64,000 nt of DNA, from NCBI GenBank assembly GCA_037042185.1, contig JAXQJY010000033.1:496001-560000 (forward strand). The letters are read 5' to 3'. A program made the translations under genes and the position numbers. Shown here in pieces: positions 58,603-64,000 of the stretch. This DNA is from Sordariomycetes sp. S80-01Y. Taxonomy: Eukaryota; Ascomycota; Sordariomycetes. The notes beneath the pieces were generated by a model. That model made no database searches. It was not told the DNA's origin and saw only the letters and a program-made list of their open reading frames with translations. Each line of letters begins with the position of its first letter. Positions within the stretch are counted from its first letter, which is position 1.

Positions 58603-59492
58603 ATGCCAGAATCTAGAGACTTTCAACTGCTCTCGACGCCTCGGTTCGATCCCGAGCTGAGGATTGTGCGTCAGCGTGGACTTGAATACGCAGGTTGGAA
58701 CTACGAACATGACTCCCCCTTTTACATGCTCGAATACCACCGAGACAGACTCCTCAAGGGTGCGACACACTTTGGCTGGGAGACAGCAGTTGAGAAACTC
58801 CAAGGACCTCAAGGCCTGGACCGTTTGAGTCAGGAACTGCTGGACTTTGTCGGTCGTGAGCAGCCATCGCCTTTACGCTTAAGGATCTTGGTTGGGCGTC
58901 AAGGAGACATCGAATTTGGAAAATTCGATTTTGGTAAGGCTCCTTTGGAGCAGCTGTTCCCTCGACGGCTCCCGCCACCTGGGTCCGAGCCTGCGCGAGA
59001 CGAGCCACCGAGAGGACCGGAGTATACCCTCCTGGTAGACGACCAGAGAACGCCCAGCTCCGAGCATACATACTTCAAGACCACCAAGCGGCCCATGTAC
59101 GATGACGCTCGTAGGCGAGCTGGCATTGCGCCAGCTGATCTGAAGGAGGTTCTGATCGTTAGTCTAGAAGGGTACGTGACGGAAGGCACCATCACAACAC
59201 CCTACTTCTGGAGAGACCAGCAGTGGGTGACTCCTCCTGTTCCTCGAGACTTCCAAAATCACGGGGAAACCGGTGGCCAAGATGGTGTTTCCCGTAGGTG
59301 GGCGATCGAGAGGTGAGTAGAAGAAAAGCCACCCAGTTTGACTTGACTAGTAGTTCCATGGATGCTAATTAGTCGCTGTCAGTGGACTTGCTAGCGAGCA
59401 GGCCATTCATTCGAGTTCCTTGACTGATGGTGAAGAATGTTGGTTGAGCAATGGCGCCAGAGGTTTCATGCTTGCCAAAATCCATATTTGAA
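58603..59492 (+). CDS. Class IV PLP-dependent aminotransferase/lyase (aminodeoxychorismate lyase-like)
   Basis: Fold-type IV PLP enzyme; the closest known role is 4-amino-4-deoxychorismate lyase (Abz2) in p-aminobenzoate and folate synthesis, but a D-amino acid or branched-chain aminotransferase is not excluded. Exons are 58603-59312 and 59384-59492 (71-nt intron), giving 272 aa. Likely Schiff-base lysine is K159 in FKTTKRPMYDDARRR, and the PLP-ring glutamate is E194 in GYVTEGTITTPYFW. The last exon adds SGLASEQAIHSSSLTDGEE and CWLSNGARGFMLAKIHI, the conserved end of the fungal subfamily, which supports the splice. It is divergent from TOM70. Confidence 0.82.
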
Positions 59493-60343
59493 AACGAAGC
59501 TGGCATACAGCAATGCAGTCATACGGTCTGGATGTTTTCAACGTGGGATGGGGATACAACTGGCCAGCTAATCGAGCGGGTTTTCCGAGGTCAGCTCCGT
59601 CAGGTGGTCACTGAGTATTGGCATTGGTGGTTTAAATCTTCACAAAGGCTGAGCTCTCTGACTACGCTGCAGGGGGCTACTGACCTGACACAGCATGAAT
59701 GGACTCAAAAGGTTAATGTTCTTTGCAGAGACTATAAATACTGCCTTGCTGCACTAGCACGTCATGTCAAAGATATCAAGGTTCTAGGTGTTCTGTCGAC
59801 AGGCTTAGCCCCTGAGCGGATTTGTAAAGGGAACGGGGACAGTTATATGGCGAAGTGAAAGGCGAAACAAATAATCGGGGGTCCAGTGTGATGATGATGT
59901 GATTTGGATTACCATTGTACATTGTCGCGATATAACAATCTCTGCAATCTGAGGTAGGTTTGCTCGAGACAGAATTGCCATGTCATCACTTCTGTCCGCC
60001 TTTCGCGCATCACCTTTTCTGGTCGATGCGGTCATAGCGCGTGAAGCGCGACGCGTCTCGCAGACGTGCATCTCTGGGTTTTGACTACCAAAATCGGCAC
60101 GACAAAAATCAGTACACGCCGGGATTCCTAATTTAGTTCATGTTATGATATGTTTCCAGTCAAGAGAAACAGAGCAAGATCCAGTTAACACGCAAGTCCC
60201 CGAATGGTCATTTCTCATCCTGATGTCTCCTCGGCAGCCACGTGACACAGGCAGAGTCAACCTTGCTTCCTCCCTCCCCCGGGAATACTCCATCCATTCC
60301 TACTACTATAGTAGTACTAGTACTTAGCAACTCGGTCTAGACC
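59493..60343. other. Intergenic region before the F-box gene
   Basis: 851 bp, AT-richer. A frame at 59451-59858 overlaps the previous gene's last exon in another phase and looks random. Short TAGTA/TACTA palindromic words lie at about 60301-60327, close to the F-box gene start, and similar words occur near 31235 and 31650. Confidence 0.5.
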
Positions 60344-62461
60344 ATGGAACGCGATCCTTCCGCGGAGTCTCTTCTTCGAGATGGTCGTCACGCTTATAGT
60401 TCGCGTCGCTTCAAGCAAGCGGCCAAATGCTTCACTCTTGTAGGTTCGCCTACATCCTCAGTCATATCCTCACGCTCACCGGCTGCACCAGGCCATGAAG
60501 CGCTGCCCATGCGCAAAGGGCTTGAAACGCGAACGATGCCTGTGCAAGAACTTCTTGCAGGCGGCAGAGACCAATGCTTCCATCTTCCACGAAGCGCTGA
60601 ACACATGCGAATGCTCTGTGGGTAAGAGCTTCGGTAACTGTGACAATATCTTGCACATCCAAGCCCTCGACTATCGTGCTGCTACGTTTGAGGCACTTCA
60701 AGAGCTCGATCGGGCTAAGAAGGATGCGGAATGGATGCTCGAGATTGCTCCGCGTTGTCCAGACGTGGGTTTTCCGCATTCGTGTATTGGCTGTGTGCTG
60801 ACTATTGATCAGGGATACCTTCGTCTCGGCAAGATCTCACGCCTACAGAAGAAAAATGAATTCGCTTGGAAGGTCTTCAACGCAGGTATCGAAGCGACTT
60901 TGTCCGCCGGTACGCCGAAGACCGACCCAAAAATGAAGAAGCTCTACGACGCCCGTCAGCCGCTGCACGCTCGATACTTCCGTCAAGACCCCTTGCAGCT
61001 TCCACTGGATCTTGTACACCTCATCTTTTCCTATCTTGACCTCGCCGATCGCATGGTGTGTCTACGCGTATGCAAACCATGGCGGAAGGGCCTGACAAAC
61101 CCCGAGAACCGACATCTCTGGAGATCCTTCGAATGCCGTCGGTCTCGCGGTACTCGCGCAATCGTTCCTCCTAATCGAGTCCTTAAGAAGTACTTCAGCT
61201 GGTCAGGCTACGATGTACGGCGGGTCGTCATCACTTGGGCTCCGCCCGCTGAGGATTTCACCAAGTGGTTTGAGATGCTCTTGAGAGGCACACCGCGGTT
61301 GACAGACTTCGAAGCACCCCGGATCCCACGGCGAAACACCGACAAATTACCCCATGATCGGTGGCCTCAGAGCCTGTCGAGGTTGAAATTGGGTCACATA
61401 GCCACGGGTAATCTGCTCAAGGAGAGCAATAGCAACAACTTTGCCAACCTGACACACCTCGAGCTCGACGGTCTGCAGGTCTTTGAACTCAAGGGTCACT
61501 GGCCCAACCTGCGCTGTTTCAGTCTAAGCGGACTCGACGGCGTGGCGGTGATGTGGGTTAGTCGACAATATCCTGATGGTTTACATATGCAGTTTTCAGT
61601 TGGCTAAATCTCATTTAGAACCTTTCTCTTGCTGGGATGCCCTTGCTGGAACAACTCCGCATAGAGGCGACGGCGATGGAGAGCCGGCCGATCGACGACG
61701 AGAGTCTTCGAGGCCCGCAGCTGAAAGCATTGGTCTTTGAACTCAGAGACAAGCTTAACTTCGCTGGAGCACATGTACTTCATAGGCTGTGTTCAGTAGC
61801 CGGGGGTGAGCACTTGGTATTCATTGATGCTTCAGTGCGGCACCAGGATAACCTGAAGGCCCTCGCACTGAACCACGACTATACGTATACGCAACATCGC
61901 CAAAGATGGGACGACCCAGGCGCAGTACTCGATCCAACTCCGCGCAACGAGTTTACTAACTTGCGCGACTTCAGGCTCAGCGAAATGCAGACAGATTCCC
62001 ATGCCGCAGAGGAGCTCTTAGAACATTCGCTCAGGAAGGGCAGTCTGCGGTCATTTGACATCAACTTCGAGCTACTCGGCTGGCAAGGCTCCAACCACGC
62101 CGCTGATCTTAAATCGTTCAGCTGGCTGGACGGTGCTGAGTCGATTCACAACCTAGGCGTCCGCCACTTCCTGTTCGCGGCTCATTCCCTCGATGAGCAG
62201 TCGGCCTTGCCCAGATTCCTTGGGAGCTTTCCGAATCTCAAGACCTTAAGAATTGAATCAAATCACTACTCCCCAGCACAGCTGAGTCTCGTGATCCTAG
62301 AGATTATGAAGGCAGCTAAGGCGCTGAGGGTGATTCATGCACCAGGTCTATACGGTACTGCACTAGACAGCCTCGTCAAAGAGGCGCATACACACTTCGG
62401 CATCGATGTTGTGCCCGCCGTGCAGTCAAGGCCGTGGCCAGTGGTATTCGAAGAGGAGTGA
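60344..62461 (+). CDS. TPR / F-box / leucine-rich repeat protein, Dia2/Pof3-like
   Basis: Likely substrate receptor of an SCF ubiquitin ligase; Dia2 and Pof3 share this TPR-F-box-LRR order and act in genome stability. Exons are 60344-60439, 60492-60764, 60813-61556 and 61619-62461, giving 651 aa. The N-terminal TPR-like helices (LLRDGRHAYSSRRFKQAAKC, YRAATFEALQELDRAKKDAE) are interrupted by a Cys-rich segment: C37-x-C39, C48-x-C50, C71-x-C73 and C82. The F-box spans about 182-230 (LPLDLVHLIFSYLDLADRM), and the rest is an irregular LRR (LTHLELDGL, LRCFSLSGL, LKTLRIESN). Intron 2 (48 nt) is a multiple of three and free of stops; intron 3 (GTTAGT..TTTAG) joins VMW to NLSLAGM. Confidence 0.85.
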
Positions 62462-62548
62462 TTTTCCTCAGCGTGCTGGGGCAACGGAGCGAAGAGATAC
62501 ATAATCCTGGAGGACTAGTTTCCTATCCTGAACGAGGCTTCTGAGTCC

Positions 62549-63963
62549 TCATCCTCTGCCGACCTTGAATGACAAGATCTTTGCGTTGTCAGCTACGCTC
62601 AGTTTGCCGTTCTGGGAACAAGGGGCAGACTTACATCGTGTTTCCCGACCGCTACGAGGTCATCTTCCGATACTCTGAGGCCGCCTACCCCTTCGATGTA
62701 CGCTATCGGCGCGTCGCCCATCACTTTCCGCGCAACGTCGCCCACCGTCAGGCCCTTTTTAACCAGCACACAGTCTCGGAAGACGAACTTGGAGTCGGCA
62801 GCGCCGGACTGGAACGTTGAGGTATTCCTCACGGGGAACACCGGAACGAGGCCCAGGAGATCGGCCGCCCGTGTCAAAACCTGGACCACTCCGGTCGACC
62901 CGAATCGATAGAGCACCATATCCTTCAAGTTCTCTATTCGATTCTTGTTCTTTTCGTCCAGCTCTTTCAACCCTCCACCAGTAGGGTCTCCCTGCTCTAT
63001 CAAGTCCTCCCGTGTGTCGATGAATTCGCTGCCCTCCACATATTTGATGTACCCTTGCTTCGCCATTTTTCGTAGGAAGATCTCTGAAATGGCAGAGCAC
63101 AGTACTATTGTTTTCGGGTCCTGCATCTTGGCGATCTTTGAGATGTTCTTATCCGCATCCGGGTGGTCGATCTTGTTCAGCGCAATGACTGTAGGGAACT
63201 TCTCATCCACAAACGCGTTCACCACCTCCTTTATCGTCTCGTCGCTCCAGTCCTCCAGCGGCTCCTTCACCCCAGACCGGTCCAGGGTCCTGTTGATGAC
63301 AGTCTGCGTGGCTCCGTAGCCAGAGAACTGTGCTTGTAACGTATCCACGGCATTGCCCTTGATGGACATGTGCCTCCGCCGTATCGAGCCCCATTTGTTC
63401 ATCAAATTTCCCAAGATCCACGCGACGACCTCGCTCCGTAGCCAGGCGATGTCCACCGAGGGATCGTACCCCCTCGTCTCTTTCCCTTCTGCGTCGACTG
63501 TGCCCGAAGCATCGACCACGTGTATCAGCGCATCAGCATGGCGCAAGTCGTCCAAGAACTTGTTGCCCAGCCCTTTGCCCTCGTGCGCGCCCGGAACGAG
63601 CCCGGCGACGTCGAGGAGCTCGATCGGTACAGATCTTCGGCCGTCGACGCAAGCGCCGTAATTTGGTCGGCAGCGGTCAGAGACGTTGTGGCGTGCGCAT
63701 GCGCAGTCGATTTGGAGGTATCCGATTGCTCGCTGGGGGTCGATGGTTGTGAAACTGCTCGGTTAGCGTGATGCGATCCTTTGACAGGCGAGTGAGCTCA
63801 CGGGAAGTTGCCTGGGGAGAAGAATGTATCAGCGCCTGCGAGTCAAGGAGTTGAATGGTGGCTACGGACCGACTTTGGAGGAGGCGTCTGTGAGGCTGTT
63901 CAGAGTCGTGGACTTGCCGGCCGAGGGCTTGCCTACAAGGCCGATTAGGGGATCGCGAGGCAT
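62549..63963 (-). CDS. Obg/YchF-related GTPase with TGS domain
   Basis: Translation-factor-class GTPase of unknown role, resembling the S. pombe C428.15 type and archaeal NTP-binding proteins. Exons in transcript order: 63963-63870, 63811-63802, 63754-62635 and 62578-62549, giving 417 aa. G1 is GKPSAGKS (residues 11-18). G2/switch I is GNFPFTTIDP, built across a 10-nt microexon. G3 is [16 protein letters not shown] and G4 is NKID. The C-terminal TGS domain runs from [20 protein letters not shown] to [12 protein letters not shown], with the last ten codons in a separate exon. It differs from Ola1 by the long insertion after G3 ([18 protein letters not shown]). Convergent with the F-box gene, with only 87 bp between the stops. 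Confidence 0.88.
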
Positions 63964-64000
63964 TGTGGCGTAGGTACTGGGCCGCGTCGCTCGGGTATCT
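63964..64000. other. Right edge, upstream of the GTPase gene
   Basis: 37 bp of the GTPase 5' region. Nothing further can be said. Confidence 0.5.

Noticed and set aside
59451-59858. 135-codon frame after the class IV PLP gene
   Set aside because: It overlaps that gene's last exon in another phase and its sequence resembles no protein.

Overview
This window is nuclear DNA from a filamentous ascomycete (Pezizomycotina, most likely Sordariomycetes). The reasons are GC-rich coding DNA, many short introns of about 47-60 nt with GT..AG ends and CTAAC/CTGAC-type branch sites, and fungal proteins such as a Sln1-type hybrid histidine kinase, a FacB/Cat8-type zinc cluster factor and an Mns1-type mannosidase. 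The genus is not assigned. I find 25 protein genes on both strands. I see no tRNA, rRNA, transposon, viral relic or CRISPR array. All exon models below were assembled by hand from splice sites, reading frame and remembered family sequences; no alignment was run.

Layout. 0.7-5 kb: an MFS anion:cation symporter and an ABCG half-transporter. 7-17.5 kb: a Sln1-like osmosensor kinase and a large phospholipase D (PX-PH-HKD-HKD). 17.8-24 kb: COQ7, RTF1 (Paf1 complex), a secreted beta-propeller protein and a tail-anchored glycerophosphodiesterase. 24.5-34 kb: the FacB-like regulator, a SET methyltransferase and a mitochondrial UbiB/ADCK protein. 34-44 kb: an unrecognised disordered protein, PEX19, UBC9, asparagine synthetase, porin/VDAC and a mitochondrial J protein. 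44.6-53 kb: ER alpha-1,2-mannosidase, UPF1 and IMP4. 54-64 kb: Sso-type syntaxin, TOM70, a class IV PLP enzyme, a TPR/F-box (Dia2/Pof3-like) protein and an Obg/YchF-related GTPase.

This is ordinary core-genome territory rather than a gene cluster or a mobile island. Five genes act in mitochondria (COQ7, the UbiB protein, porin, the J protein, TOM70), and RTF1, UPF1 and IMP4 act on RNA. I take both groupings as coincidence, since the genes are not arranged as operons. Most gene ends are convergent with gaps of 87-245 bp, or divergent with gaps of 430-725 bp.

The most interesting signals lie in gene structure and leaders. A last intron in PLD1 splits the stop codon, and its removal restores a conserved C-terminus. 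UBC9 and the F-box gene each hold an intron that is a multiple of three and free of stops. There is a 10-nt microexon in the GTPase switch I and a 6-nt first exon in IMP4. Upstream ORFs precede SLN1, PLD1 and the mannosidase. A CCAAT array lies upstream of porin, and a Cys-x-Cys-rich segment sits in the F-box protein. I found no evidence of a wholly new system.
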